Positions 24,734-33,789 of a DNA stretch of 64,000 bases are shown one piece after another. The stretch lies in NCBI GenBank assembly GCA_964651705.1, contig CAZYWZ010000001.1, positions 66,656 to 130,655 on the forward strand. The letters are read 5' to 3'. Under the pieces are notes generated by a model. The model searched no databases. It saw only the letters and a program-made list of their open reading frames with translations, and was not told the origin of the DNA. Within the stretch, counting starts at the first letter, position 1, and each line of letters begins with the position of its first letter. Source of the stretch: JADLBR01 sp964651705 (lineage in GTDB: Bacteria > Verrucomicrobiota > Verrucomicrobiia > JADLBR01). The position numbers and the translations under genes were made by a program.

Positions 24734-27349
24734 GTGAGAACACCCCTCGCCCGCATCCTCGCGAGCGCGCTGGCGCTCGCCGCCTACATCGGTACCTGCT
24801 GTTCCGCACATGCGGGCGGACTCGCCGCGAGTCGCCAAGTCATGGCTCTCGACGGCACCTGGCAGGTCGCGGAGGGCGGAATGGATGGCATCCCAACCGT
24901 CTTCGATCGCGACGTTCCCGTTCCCGGCTTGGTCGATTTGGCCAAACCGGCCTTTGTTGAGCCCGGCCCGCGCGTTGCCGATGGCAGCTTGAAGGCTCGA
25001 GCCCAAAACCTGAAGGATCCGCGGCGCGATGCGTTCTGGTACCGGCGCACGTTTCAGTATGACGGCCCTGTGCCGGCGGTGGCCCGGCTCAAAGTCGGCA
25101 AGGCCATGTTCGGCACGCGGGTGTTCCTCAACGGCAAACTGCTCGGCGATCACGCGCCGTGCTTCACGCCGGGTTGGTTCGATGCCAGGGAGGCGTTGAA
25201 GGTGGGAGCGAATGAATTGATCATCCGGGTTGGAGCGGATCGGGCGGCGATTGAGGGACGGGCACAGTCGGCCCACGATGGAGAGAAAATCCGTTACATC
25301 CCCGGCATCTTTGATTCGGTGGAACTGGTCCTTTCCGGCTCTCCCCACATCGTGAACGTCCAGGCGGTGCCTGACATCGAACGGCAATCGGTGACGGTGC
25401 ATACGTGGGTGCGTTGCGCGCCCGCTCCCGCTTCCGCCGCGGCGAAGTTGCGCGTTACCGTCCGCGAGACGGCTTCGGGCAAGGTGGCCGGCGAGGCGGA
25501 TTGCGAGATTGCGGCAGTCAGTTCGGCGGCCGACCGGACAGGAAGCGTTTCGATTTCCGTGCGGGACTGTCGTCTCTGGTCGCCCGAGGATCCGTTCCTC
25601 TACGAGCTCGAAGTGCGCAGCGCGGCCGACTCCTTCACCACCCGTTTCGGCATGCGCTCCTTCCGGCTCGATCCGGCCACCGGCCGCGCCCTGCTCAACG
25701 GCAGACCCTATTTCCTGCGCGGCTCCAACGTGACGCTCTACCGGTTCTTTGAAGACGACAAACGCGGCACCCTGCCTTGGAACGAAGCGTGGGTGCGGGA
25801 CATGCACAAGAAGTTCAAGGAAATGCACTGGAACGCGCTGCGCCACTGCATCGGGTTCCCGCCGGAGTTCTGGTATCGTATCGCCGACGAGGAGGGCATT
25901 CTGCTGCAGGATGAATTCCCCATCTGGATACCCAGCTACAAGTCCGGTAACCTTTTTGCGGATCAGTTGGCCGTCGAATATCGCGAATGGATGCAGGAGC
26001 GATGGAACCACCCGAGCGTCGTGATCTGGGATTCCTGCAACGAGACCTGGGATCCCGAAACCGGCAAGGCCGTGCAACAAGTGCGTGGCCTCGAGTTCTC
26101 ACGTCGGCCTTGGGACAACGGTTGGGGTGTTCCGGTGGAGGCCGGCGACTCTGACGAATGTCATCCCTACCAATTCATCTTCGGCCCGAGCCAGCCCTTC
26201 CGCCTGCGCGATCTGGCCGATGATCCTGGCACCAAGCCAGGGCTGCTCATCGCTCAACCCTACGCCGCCGAGAAGGCGCTCCGGAAGAATCCGCTGATCA
26301 TCAACGAATACGGCGGCATCTGGCTCAATCGCGACGGCACGCCCACCACGCTCTCTCAGCGTGTTTACGATTACCTGCTGGGCCCTTCGGCCACCACGGC
26401 TCAGCGCCGCCAACTCTACGCCCGCACCATGGCCGCGATCACCGAATTCTTCCGCGCGCACCGCCGGGCTGCCGGCGTGCTGCATTTCTGCGCACTCGGC
26501 TACTCCCGTCCCGACGGCCAGACCAGCGATGATTGGGCCGACGTGGAAAAACTCGCGTGGGATCCCGACTTCTTCCACTACGTGCGCGACGCCTTCGCGC
26601 CGGTGGGTTTGATGCTCGATTTCTGGGCCGACGAGTTGCCCGGCGGCGAAAATCGCGTGTTGCCGGTCATCCTGATCAACGACCTTCCCGAGAACTGCCC
26701 GGGCCAGGTGCGGCTGCGCCTGTTGAGCGGCAACCAAGTCCTGTCCGAAGAAGCCCAGCCCTGTGCCGTCCCCGCCGTCGGCGAACAACGATTGAGTTTC
26801 AACTTCACCGCGCCGAACAAACCCGGCGCCTACACCCTCGAAGCCGCACTGGTGCAGAACGGTCACCCGGATGTCCGCAGCCTGCGCGACTTCGAAGTGC
26901 TGAGGTCGGACCAGCGTGAAGCGCGGCGCAACCTGGCCCTCGGCCGCCCCGTGCGAGCGTCCTGGATCCCGGCAGGCAAGAGCGACTCGAAGGCTGCCCG
27001 TCCGGAGCTGGTCGTGGATGGCGATCGCAAGACCGCGGCGACGATTCCCTACGGCGAATGGCTTGCGATTGATCTGGGTGCTGCGCAAACCGTCTCCCGT
27101 CTCGAAATGCCTGGGACTTTCGAGCGGGGCAGGACCCCGACTTCCTACGTGATCCAAGTCTCTCCGGACGGCGAATCCTGGCAGGAGGCTTTTGCCACCA
27201 CTGCCGGCACCAAAACGGTGGTGACAGCTCGTTTCGAGCCCGTCTCCGCCCGTTGGGTCCGCATCATGTTCCGGCAGGTTGAAGACGCCAAGAGCTACTC
27301 GCTCAACGAAGTCAGCATCTTCCACGATAACGAAACCGACGACCAATGA
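24734..27349 (+). CDS. GH2 glycosidase with C-terminal F5/8 (CBM32-like) domain
   Basis: 871 residues from a GTG 14 bases after the previous gene. The signal is MRTPLARILASALALAAYIG. A GH2 jelly roll (FWYRRTFQYDG, TRVFLNGKLLGDH), immunoglobulin-like domain, and barrel follow. The acid/base is E437 in VVIWDSCNETWD and the nucleophile E525 in LIINEYGGIW. From about residue 730 a discoidin fold (NLALGRPVRASW, WLAIDLGAAQTVSRLEM, RWVRIMFRQVED, SLNEVSIFHDN) should bind sugar. Beta-galactosidase, glucuronidase or another GH2 activity is possible. The stop overlaps the next start as ATGA. Confidence 0.93.
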   Translation: MRTPLARILASALALAAYIGTCCSAHAGGLAASRQVMALDGTWQVAEGGMDGIPTVFDRDVPVPGLVDLAKPAFVEPGPRVADGSLKARAQNLKDPRRDAFWYRRTFQYDGPVPAVARLKVGKAMFGTRVFLNGKLLGDHAPCFTPGWFDAREALKVGANELIIRVGADRAAIEGRAQSAHDGEKIRYIPGIFDSVELVLSGSPHIVNVQAVPDIERQSVTVHTWVRCAPAPASAAAKLRVTVRETASGKVAGEADCEIAAVSSAADRTGSVSISVRDCRLWSPEDPFLYELEVRSAADSFTTRFGMRSFRLDPATGRALLNGRPYFLRGSNVTLYRFFEDDKRGTLPWNEAWVRDMHKKFKEMHWNALRHCIGFPPEFWYRIADEEGILLQDEFPIWIPSYKSGNLFADQLAVEYREWMQERWNHPSVVIWDSCNETWDPETGKAVQQVRGLEFSRRPWDNGWGVPVEAGDSDECHPYQFIFGPSQPFRLRDLADDPGTKPGLLIAQPYAAEKALRKNPLIINEYGGIWLNRDGTPTTLSQRVYDYLLGPSATTAQRRQLYARTMAAITEFFRAHRRAAGVLHFCALGYSRPDGQTSDDWADVEKLAWDPDFFHYVRDAFAPVGLMLDFWADELPGGENRVLPVILINDLPENCPGQVRLRLLSGNQVLSEEAQPCAVPAVGEQRLSFNFTAPNKPGAYTLEAALVQNGHPDVRSLRDFEVLRSDQREARRNLALGRPVRASWIPAGKSDSKAARPELVVDGDRKTAATIPYGEWLAIDLGAAQTVSRLEMPGTFERGRTPTSYVIQVSPDGESWQEAFATTAGTKTVVTARFEPVSARWVRIMFRQVEDAKSYSLNEVSIFHDNETDDQ

Positions 27350-28137
27350 AACCCTCAATCGGAACCCGCATCACCCTCGCAGTCACTCTGGCGCTTGCCG
27401 TCGCCGTCAAGCCGCCAGCGCTTGCGCAGCAGGCCGAGCCGGAACCGAGGGACCCCACACCAGCGGGAACACAGGCCGCCCCTTCTCATCCCTTCCTTTG
27501 GCGCATTGAAACCAGCGGCGCGAAGCCCAGCCACGTCTTCGGCACCATTCATCTTCCCAGCAAGCAAGTCATCAACCTGCCTTCGGTGGTGGAGCTGTTC
27601 GAGAAAGCGGAAGTCTGGGTGCTGGCAACGCAACTTATGGTCCTGGAGGAACAGATCAAAGCGCCCGGCGTGCCATTTCTGGACCTCTTGATCTATCAGA
27701 GTGCCCAAGCCGCCCGCAAAGAAGTCGGCGGCATTGAAACGGTGGCGGAACAACTTCAGGCCATGAACAGCCTCACAGAAGCGGAGCAGATCTCAATGCT
27801 TCAGGCCACGCTCGACGAACTGGACGCTGCCCGGAAACTCGGCCAAACCGCAGGCGCTCCACTCTTGGCAGCCTACCTCACCGGCAGTCTCGACGAGCTC
27901 GACTCCTGCTTCCGGAAGATGATGGTCGGCTACTCGCCTTCCCTGCGCCGGCACTTCGACGAGGAGTTGCTGGCCAAGCGTAACCGTCGGATGGCCGGAC
28001 GCATCGTCGCGAAAGTCCGCGCGAACCCGGACAAGAGCCACTTGGTTGCCCTCGGGGCCATGCACTATATCGGCCAGGACAGCGTCCTCGAATTGCTGCA
28101 AAAGGAGGGTTTCAAGATCGAGCGCGTCCAGCCATGA
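27346..28137 (+). CDS. TraB/GumN-family protein
   Basis: 263 residues, translationally coupled to the GH2 gene (ATGA). A signal peptide (TRITLAVTLALAVAVKPPALA) is followed by the TraB/GumN pattern: FLWRIETSGAKPSHVFGTIHLPS near the N-terminus, GGIETVAEQLQAM, LLAKRNRRMAGRI, and HLVALGAMHYIGQDSVLELL at the end. The two GxxH elements are present. The fold belongs to a metal-dependent hydrolase superfamily (erythromycin esterase and Tiki relatives). Function in bacteria is mostly unknown. Its placement inside a glycosidase operon is unusual and suggests an accessory hydrolase or peptidase. Confidence 0.85.
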   Translation: MKPSIGTRITLAVTLALAVAVKPPALAQQAEPEPRDPTPAGTQAAPSHPFLWRIETSGAKPSHVFGTIHLPSKQVINLPSVVELFEKAEVWVLATQLMVLEEQIKAPGVPFLDLLIYQSAQAARKEVGGIETVAEQLQAMNSLTEAEQISMLQATLDELDAARKLGQTAGAPLLAAYLTGSLDELDSCFRKMMVGYSPSLRRHFDEELLAKRNRRMAGRIVAKVRANPDKSHLVALGAMHYIGQDSVLELLQKEGFKIERVQP

Positions 28138-28217
28138 ACCCGCTCAAATGTTCATCTCCAAAGTGGCTTCGGCTTTAGGCACACCTCAACGGAAGGGAAA
28201 GTGAGCGAAAGGAAACC

Positions 28218-30932
28218 ATGGACAAAACCAATAACCGTATCCTCGCCAGTGTGCTTGCGCTAGGCACCACGATCGCTACGGCGGCCGACTTCCACGTCGC
28301 GCCCGACGGCAACGACACGAACCCCGGCACGCTCGAGCAGCCGTTCGCCACACTGGAGCGGGCGCGGGACGCCATCCGGGCGGCCAGAAAAGATGGGGTG
28401 CTCCCCAAGGGCGGTGCCACGGTCTGGATTCGCGGCGGCGATTACGTCCTGAATCAGCCGCTTGAATTTGGCGCCGCGGACAGCGGCACTGTGGATGCGC
28501 CAGTCGTCTACCGTGCTCAGGCGGGCGAGCTTGTCCGCTTGATCGGCGGCCGGGTGGTGACCGGTTGGAAGCCGGTGACCGATCAAGCCGTGCTGGCGCG
28601 GATGGATGCGTCGGCGCGCGACAAGGTGGTGCAGGCGGATCTGCGGTCGCAGGGCATCACCCAATTCGCGCCGCTCAAGGCCGGGCCGGATTGGTCGGAT
28701 TCGGAGCCGGGCATGGAACTGTTCTTTGCCGGGAAACCCGCCACCCTGGCTCGATGGCCGAACGGCGGATTCACCAAGATCGCCGATTTGCCGTCAGGCG
28801 CCACGCCGTACCGCCTATCCTGGGGCGTGGTGCCCGACAGTTCGGTCGAGGGACGCTTCGTCTACGAAGGCGACCGCCCGGCACGCTGGGCCGCGGAAAA
28901 GGACGTTTTCCTCCACGGGTTTTGGAATTTCGACTGGGCCGACCAGCGCCTGCATGTGGCCAAGATAGACGTCGCCAAACGCGAGATCACTCTGGATCCG
29001 AAGCCGGTGCACGACTACGGCTTCGTCAAAGGCAAGTCCTACTACGCCTACAACCTGCTGCCCGAGTTGGACGAGCCCGGCGAATGGTATCTCGAGCGTG
29101 ACCGGGGCATCCTCTACTTTTGGCCGCCCTCCGACGTGGGCGCAGGCAAACCGACCGTCTCGGTCGTGCCGACCTTGGTCGTGCTGCGCGACGTCTCCCA
29201 TCTGACGCTTCGCGGGCTGACCTTCGAGATGTGCCAGGAAACGGCCATCAAGATCAACGGCGGCTCCGACGTGACGGTCGCGGCCAGTGTGGTGCGCAAC
29301 ACCGGCGGGTACGCAATCGATGTGGCGAGCGGCAAGCACCATCGGGTGATCGGCTGCGATCTCTATGATCTGGGCGATGGCGGTGTGATCCTCTGCGGTG
29401 GCGACCGGGCCGAACTCATCCCGGCGGGCCATGTGGTGGAGAATTGCCACATTCATCATTACTCGCGCTGGAATCCGATCCTCAAACCCGGGGTGATTCT
29501 TGGCCGGATGGGCTTGGGTTCGGCGCGGATCCCGGACGTCGGATCCCGAGTCGCGCACTGCCTCATCGACAACGCCCCGCATCTCGGCGTCTGGGCGCTG
29601 GGCAATGACCATGTGGTGGAGTACAATGAGTTTCACAGTCTCGTCTACCAGTCCAACGACGCCGAGGCCTTCGGTTACGGTTTCGATTTTACCTATCAGA
29701 ACAATGTCTTCCGCTACAACTATGTCCACGATCTCTCGGGTCTCGACGGACACGGCTGCAAGGGCGTCCGTATCGACGATCACAGCGGCGGGTTGCTCTG
29801 CTTTGGCAACATCTTCGAGCGCGTCCAGCCGGAGCCGGGTCGCGGTGCAGTCGTTCTCCATGGCGGACGTGACAGCGTGGTTGACAACAATCTCTTCGTG
29901 GATTGCGAACGAGCCGTCGCCATCACCGAATGTCCTTTGCCCGTACGTCAAATGTTTTTGGCGACCCTCAAAACAGTCCCCTACACGCAGAGCCCGTGGA
30001 AGGAGCGTTACCCGCATCTGGTGAACATACTCGAGGATGACCCCGGCCTGCCCAAGAACAACCGGATATTCCGCAACGTCGTCTGGGGCGGGGACCTTCT
30101 TCGCAGTTCCCTGGACGCCGCACCCTATACCACGGTCAAGGACAACCTGACCGGCCGCGATCCGAAGATCGTGCGTTTGCCCAACGGCGTCCCGACGCTG
30201 GCGGAAGACTCGCCCGCATGGGACATCGGGTTCAAGCCGATCCCCGCCGAGAGAATCGGTCTGTATCGCGACGAGTTGCGGGCCTCCTGGCCGGTGACGA
30301 CCACCGTGCGACCCGCACCGCCCAAGCCGGCTGAGCTGACGGCGGTTCGCAAAGGCGGCGCACCGTCCATCGTCACGCCCAAAACGCAAACGCCGGTGCG
30401 GCTGGACGGCGCCCTGGCGGCGGGTGAATGGCCCGAAAAAACGCTGCCCGTGAAGGCCGTGGGCGCGGCAGATTTCAAACCCGCCGCGCTGCGCGCGAGT
30501 TACGACGACCTCAATCTCTACGTCGCCCTCACCGTGCCCCTGGCCACTGACGCACCGCCGGCGCTGGATGCCAGCTGGGGCAAGTCCGACGGCGCGGAAA
30601 TCAGCCTGCGCGACCGTTCGGCCAACCTGCCTGGCCCGATCTGCATCGTGCGCGGCTTCGCCTCCGGCCGCATGTATGTCTCTCCCGACGCGGGTTTACA
30701 TCCCGAAGACGTGGTCAAGGTCGAGAAGGCCTCGCGCTTTGCGGTCAGGGTCCAGGGCGGCGCGTGGACGGGCGAGTGGATGATTCCCTTCGCCTCGCTC
30801 GAAATCGTGCCGCGGCCCGGCCTCAAACTCGGCTTCAATGCCAGCGCCTGGCGCTCCGGCGACCAGAAGTGGATGTTCTGGACCCGAGCCAGCGGCCCCG
30901 CGTGGTGCGCGGGTGAACTGGTGTTGGAGTGA
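28218..30932 (+). CDS. secreted parallel beta-helix glycosidase-like protein with CBM9-like tail
   Basis: 904 residues; signal MDKTNNRILASVLALGTTIATAA with GAAAGGA ribosome site. The start of the mature protein, DFHVAPDGNDTNPGTLEQPFATLERARDAIR, and the rungs HLTLRGLTFEMCQETAIKI, DVTVAASVVRNTGGYAIDV and HHRVIGCDLYDLGDGGVIL, are those of right-handed beta-helix proteins near GH141. From about residue 710 (TPVRLDGALAAGEWPEKTL, LRASYDDLNLYVALTVP, WMIPFASLEIVPRPG) a CBM9-like domain follows. Possible roles include fucosidase or xylanase-type hydrolysis as in GH141; no catalytic residue is proven. Confidence 0.75.
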   Translation: MDKTNNRILASVLALGTTIATAADFHVAPDGNDTNPGTLEQPFATLERARDAIRAARKDGVLPKGGATVWIRGGDYVLNQPLEFGAADSGTVDAPVVYRAQAGELVRLIGGRVVTGWKPVTDQAVLARMDASARDKVVQADLRSQGITQFAPLKAGPDWSDSEPGMELFFAGKPATLARWPNGGFTKIADLPSGATPYRLSWGVVPDSSVEGRFVYEGDRPARWAAEKDVFLHGFWNFDWADQRLHVAKIDVAKREITLDPKPVHDYGFVKGKSYYAYNLLPELDEPGEWYLERDRGILYFWPPSDVGAGKPTVSVVPTLVVLRDVSHLTLRGLTFEMCQETAIKINGGSDVTVAASVVRNTGGYAIDVASGKHHRVIGCDLYDLGDGGVILCGGDRAELIPAGHVVENCHIHHYSRWNPILKPGVILGRMGLGSARIPDVGSRVAHCLIDNAPHLGVWALGNDHVVEYNEFHSLVYQSNDAEAFGYGFDFTYQNNVFRYNYVHDLSGLDGHGCKGVRIDDHSGGLLCFGNIFERVQPEPGRGAVVLHGGRDSVVDNNLFVDCERAVAITECPLPVRQMFLATLKTVPYTQSPWKERYPHLVNILEDDPGLPKNNRIFRNVVWGGDLLRSSLDAAPYTTVKDNLTGRDPKIVRLPNGVPTLAEDSPAWDIGFKPIPAERIGLYRDELRASWPVTTTVRPAPPKPAELTAVRKGGAPSIVTPKTQTPVRLDGALAAGEWPEKTLPVKAVGAADFKPAALRASYDDLNLYVALTVPLATDAPPALDASWGKSDGAEISLRDRSANLPGPICIVRGFASGRMYVSPDAGLHPEDVVKVEKASRFAVRVQGGAWTGEWMIPFASLEIVPRPGLKLGFNASAWRSGDQKWMFWTRASGPAWCAGELVLE

Positions 30933-31002
30933 CTCGCGAGCAGAATAGATCATGACGTCCATTCGTTCACGGAGCTGCTCTGACAAGAGAGGAGATTGCC
31001 CA

Positions 31003-32295
31003 ATGAGTCCCACCGCATCTGTCCCCACAACGTTCATGACCATGACCGACACCACCAAAGCCCTCCGCGTCACCCGCCGCCATTTCCTGCACACCACCCT
31101 GTTCAGTGTTGTCGCGCCGAGCGTCCCCGCCGCTGAAAAGCGGCCGCCGCGCATCCTGCTGAGATCCTCGTGGCAGACGATCAACATCGGAGACATCGGT
31201 CACACGCCCGGCGTGCTGGCTTTGCTGGAGAAGCATTTGCCCGCATCCGAGGTGCGGCTCTGGCCGGGCGATGTGGGAAACGGAGTGAAGGAGATGCTGC
31301 TACGGCGCTTCCCGAAACTCGTCATTGTGCAGGGTTGGGATGCTCTCAGCACGGCGTTCAAGGAGTGCGACTTTTTGCTGCATGGCTCCGGCCCCAGCCT
31401 GGTGGCGCCCTCGGCGATCGAGCAATGGATCAAGGAAACCGGGAAACCCTACGGCGTCTATGGCATCACGCTGCCGCCGGATCGTGCGGGGGAGCAGGAG
31501 ATCCGTCTGCTCAGCGGCGCGCGCTTCGTCTATTTCCGCGACAGCGTCTCATTGCAGCTCGCCAGGGACAAAGGGGTGACCTGTCCGGTGATGGAGTTCG
31601 GCCCGGACGGCGCCTTCGGCGTGGACCTGCGCGATGACGCGAAAGCCGCCGCCTTCCTGGCGCAGCACGATCTCCGGGAGGGCCAGTTCCTGTGCTGCAT
31701 TCCGCGTTATCGCCATGTCCCGGAGTGGGTCATCCCCCGGAAGAACAAGGTCGTGGACCCGGTCAAGCACGAGAAGAACGAGCGATGGAAGGAGCACGAT
31801 CACGCCCCGCTGCGCGAAGCCATCATCCAGGTGGTACGCGAGACGGCGATGAAGGTGCTGGTTTGTCCCGAGGACGAAACGCAGATGGTGCTCGGCAAGG
31901 AGACGATCTTCGACAAGTTGCCCGAGGACGTGAAGGCGAAGTGCGTCTGGCGGGAAAACTTCTGGCTCACCGATGAGGCGCTCAGTGTCTATGTCCGCAG
32001 CGCCGGCCTCTTCGGCAACGAGATGCACAGCCCGATCCTGTGCATCGGCAACGGCATCCCGGCCATCGTCTGCCGCTGGGCGGAACAGACGAGCAAGGGC
32101 ATCATGTGGCGCGACATCGGCCTGACCGACTGGCTCTTTGACTTCGACAACGACGCGGAGGTGAAAGCGATGCCCGAGGCCGTGCTGGCGATGGCTAAGG
32201 ACCCGCCCGCAGCGAAAGCCAAAGCCGCGAAGGCACGAGCGTTCGTCGAAGGGCGCCAGCAGGAGACTCTTCGTGTGCTCGCCTCAAATCTCTAA
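31003..32295 (+). CDS. Tat-exported polysaccharide pyruvyl transferase-like protein
   Basis: The ATG at 31003 is chosen because AGAGAGGAG lies 8 bases upstream, giving 430 residues. The Tat signal is KALRVTRRHFLHTTLFSVVAPSVPA. The body follows the PF04230 pattern: TINIGDIGHTPGVLALLEKHLP, LVIVQGWDAL, CDFLLHGSGPSLVAP, GARFVYFRDSVSLQLARDKG, VMEFGPDGAFGVDL and NEMHSPILCIGNGIPAIVCRW. This family normally transfers pyruvate from phosphoenolpyruvate to sugars in the cytoplasm, so export by Tat is odd and implies another substrate or a new reaction. Confidence 0.75.
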   Translation: MSPTASVPTTFMTMTDTTKALRVTRRHFLHTTLFSVVAPSVPAAEKRPPRILLRSSWQTINIGDIGHTPGVLALLEKHLPASEVRLWPGDVGNGVKEMLLRRFPKLVIVQGWDALSTAFKECDFLLHGSGPSLVAPSAIEQWIKETGKPYGVYGITLPPDRAGEQEIRLLSGARFVYFRDSVSLQLARDKGVTCPVMEFGPDGAFGVDLRDDAKAAAFLAQHDLREGQFLCCIPRYRHVPEWVIPRKNKVVDPVKHEKNERWKEHDHAPLREAIIQVVRETAMKVLVCPEDETQMVLGKETIFDKLPEDVKAKCVWRENFWLTDEALSVYVRSAGLFGNEMHSPILCIGNGIPAIVCRWAEQTSKGIMWRDIGLTDWLFDFDNDAEVKAMPEAVLAMAKDPPAAKAKAAKARAFVEGRQQETLRVLASNL

Positions 32296-32331
32296 CTTCA
32301 AAACAGAATCGTCCAGCCCAACCCATCGCTC

Positions 32332-33768
32332 ATGAACACTCCGAATCGCCGCCAGTTCTTCAGCACCCTCACCGCCGCTTCCGGTTTGCTGGCCACCCGG
32401 TCCTTGCACGCGGCCGCCTTCGATTCCTCCACCGGTTTTCATGAAGCCGCCCGCGACCTGCCCGTGAATGCCGACGCTGACGTCATCGTCTGCGGTGCCG
32501 GTCCGGCGGGCGTGACCGCCGCCATCGCCGCGGCGCGCGCGGGGGCCAAGGTCCAGCTCTTCGAAGCCCACGGCGCTCTGGGCGGCGTCTGGACGAACTC
32601 GCTGCTGGGCTACTTGATCGACTTCGACAAGCCCGGTTTCAATCAGGAGCTCGTGCGGAAGCTGCGAGAGCGCGATGCCATCTGCGGTGAGGTGAAATAC
32701 ACGCCCAACAAGGTGATCGCCGCGCCGGTGCAGGGGCTGGGTTATCACCCGGAGGAAATGAAGCTGCTGCTGGAGGAGTTAGCCGTCACGGCTGGTGCGA
32801 AGGTGCAGTACCACACCCGTGTTGTTGCGGCTTATCGCGAAGGGCGCCGCCTCAGCACCATCATCACGGAGTCTAAATCTGGCAGGCAAGCCTGGAAGGC
32901 ACCCGTATTCATCGACACCACCGGCGACGGCGATCTGGGAGCCCTCGCGGGCTGCGAGTTTGAGATCGGCGTTGAAAAAGCCTGCCCTTGCCAGCCCCTG
33001 AGCATGAACGTGCTGCTTCTCGTGAAGGATGTGGAGGCCATGAGTGGCCTGATTCACGGGGCGAAAAGCACCTCGGTCGCCGATGCTGGCAAGGCGGCGA
33101 AGGCCTTGCTCGCCGAGATCAAACGCGCCGGTGTCGATCCCAGCTACGGCAGACCGATCTTGTTTCCCGTCCGCGGCAATCTGATCAGCGCCATGTTCAA
33201 TCACGAGTATGGCATCAACGCGACGGATGCAGCCGCGGTGAGTGAGGCGACCATTCGCGCCCGTGGGGAGATGAACCGCATCGTTCGCGCGCTGCGGCAG
33301 TTAGGCGGCGTGTGGGAGGGGATTCAGATCGTCGCTACGCCGGAGCAGATCGGCATTCGCGATGGGCGGCGCATTCTTGGTCGCTACTTCGTGCGGAAAG
33401 AGGACCTCATCACCGGAGCGGTGCATGCGGACAGTGTGGTGAAGTCCCACGGTGCGGTGGATGTCCATTCCCTCAAGCGCGAGGACAAGGAACGCGGTCA
33501 GGATAATCTCAATATTCAAACCCAGCCTTACGACATCCCGCTGCGAGCGCTCATCGCCCGCGACGTCGATGGCCTCCTGATGGCCGGGCGCTGCATCAGC
33601 GGCGACTTCATTGCTCACTCCAGCTACCGCGTCACCGGCAATGCCGTGCCCATGGGCGAAGCCGCCGGAGCCACCGCCGCGGTCGCCGCGAAGAACAAGA
33701 CCGCGCCGCATGACGTGCCGTGGAGCGAAGTGCTGCCCGCGATCAAGAAAACTCGCGTGCGGGGATGA
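32332..33768 (+). CDS. Tat-exported FAD-dependent oxidoreductase
   Basis: 478 residues. The Tat signal is MNTPNRRQFFSTLTAASGLL. The flavin site is GAGPAG (residues 55-60) in ADVIVCGAGPAGVTAAIAAARAG, then VQLFEAHGALGGVWTNSLLG. VFIDTTGDGDLGALAGCEF and DIPLRALIARDVDGLLMAGRCISGDFIAHSSYR complete the FAD_oxidored fold. It is the third such enzyme in the window and lies between a pyruvyltransferase-like gene and a GH2 gene with short spacers. Likely oxidises a sugar-derived substrate outside the cytoplasm. Confidence 0.92.
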   Translation: MNTPNRRQFFSTLTAASGLLATRSLHAAAFDSSTGFHEAARDLPVNADADVIVCGAGPAGVTAAIAAARAGAKVQLFEAHGALGGVWTNSLLGYLIDFDKPGFNQELVRKLRERDAICGEVKYTPNKVIAAPVQGLGYHPEEMKLLLEELAVTAGAKVQYHTRVVAAYREGRRLSTIITESKSGRQAWKAPVFIDTTGDGDLGALAGCEFEIGVEKACPCQPLSMNVLLLVKDVEAMSGLIHGAKSTSVADAGKAAKALLAEIKRAGVDPSYGRPILFPVRGNLISAMFNHEYGINATDAAAVSEATIRARGEMNRIVRALRQLGGVWEGIQIVATPEQIGIRDGRRILGRYFVRKEDLITGAVHADSVVKSHGAVDVHSLKREDKERGQDNLNIQTQPYDIPLRALIARDVDGLLMAGRCISGDFIAHSSYRVTGNAVPMGEAAGATAAVAAKNKTAPHDVPWSEVLPAIKKTRVRG

Positions 33769-33789
33769 TCGAGAAATGAGACTTCCACG

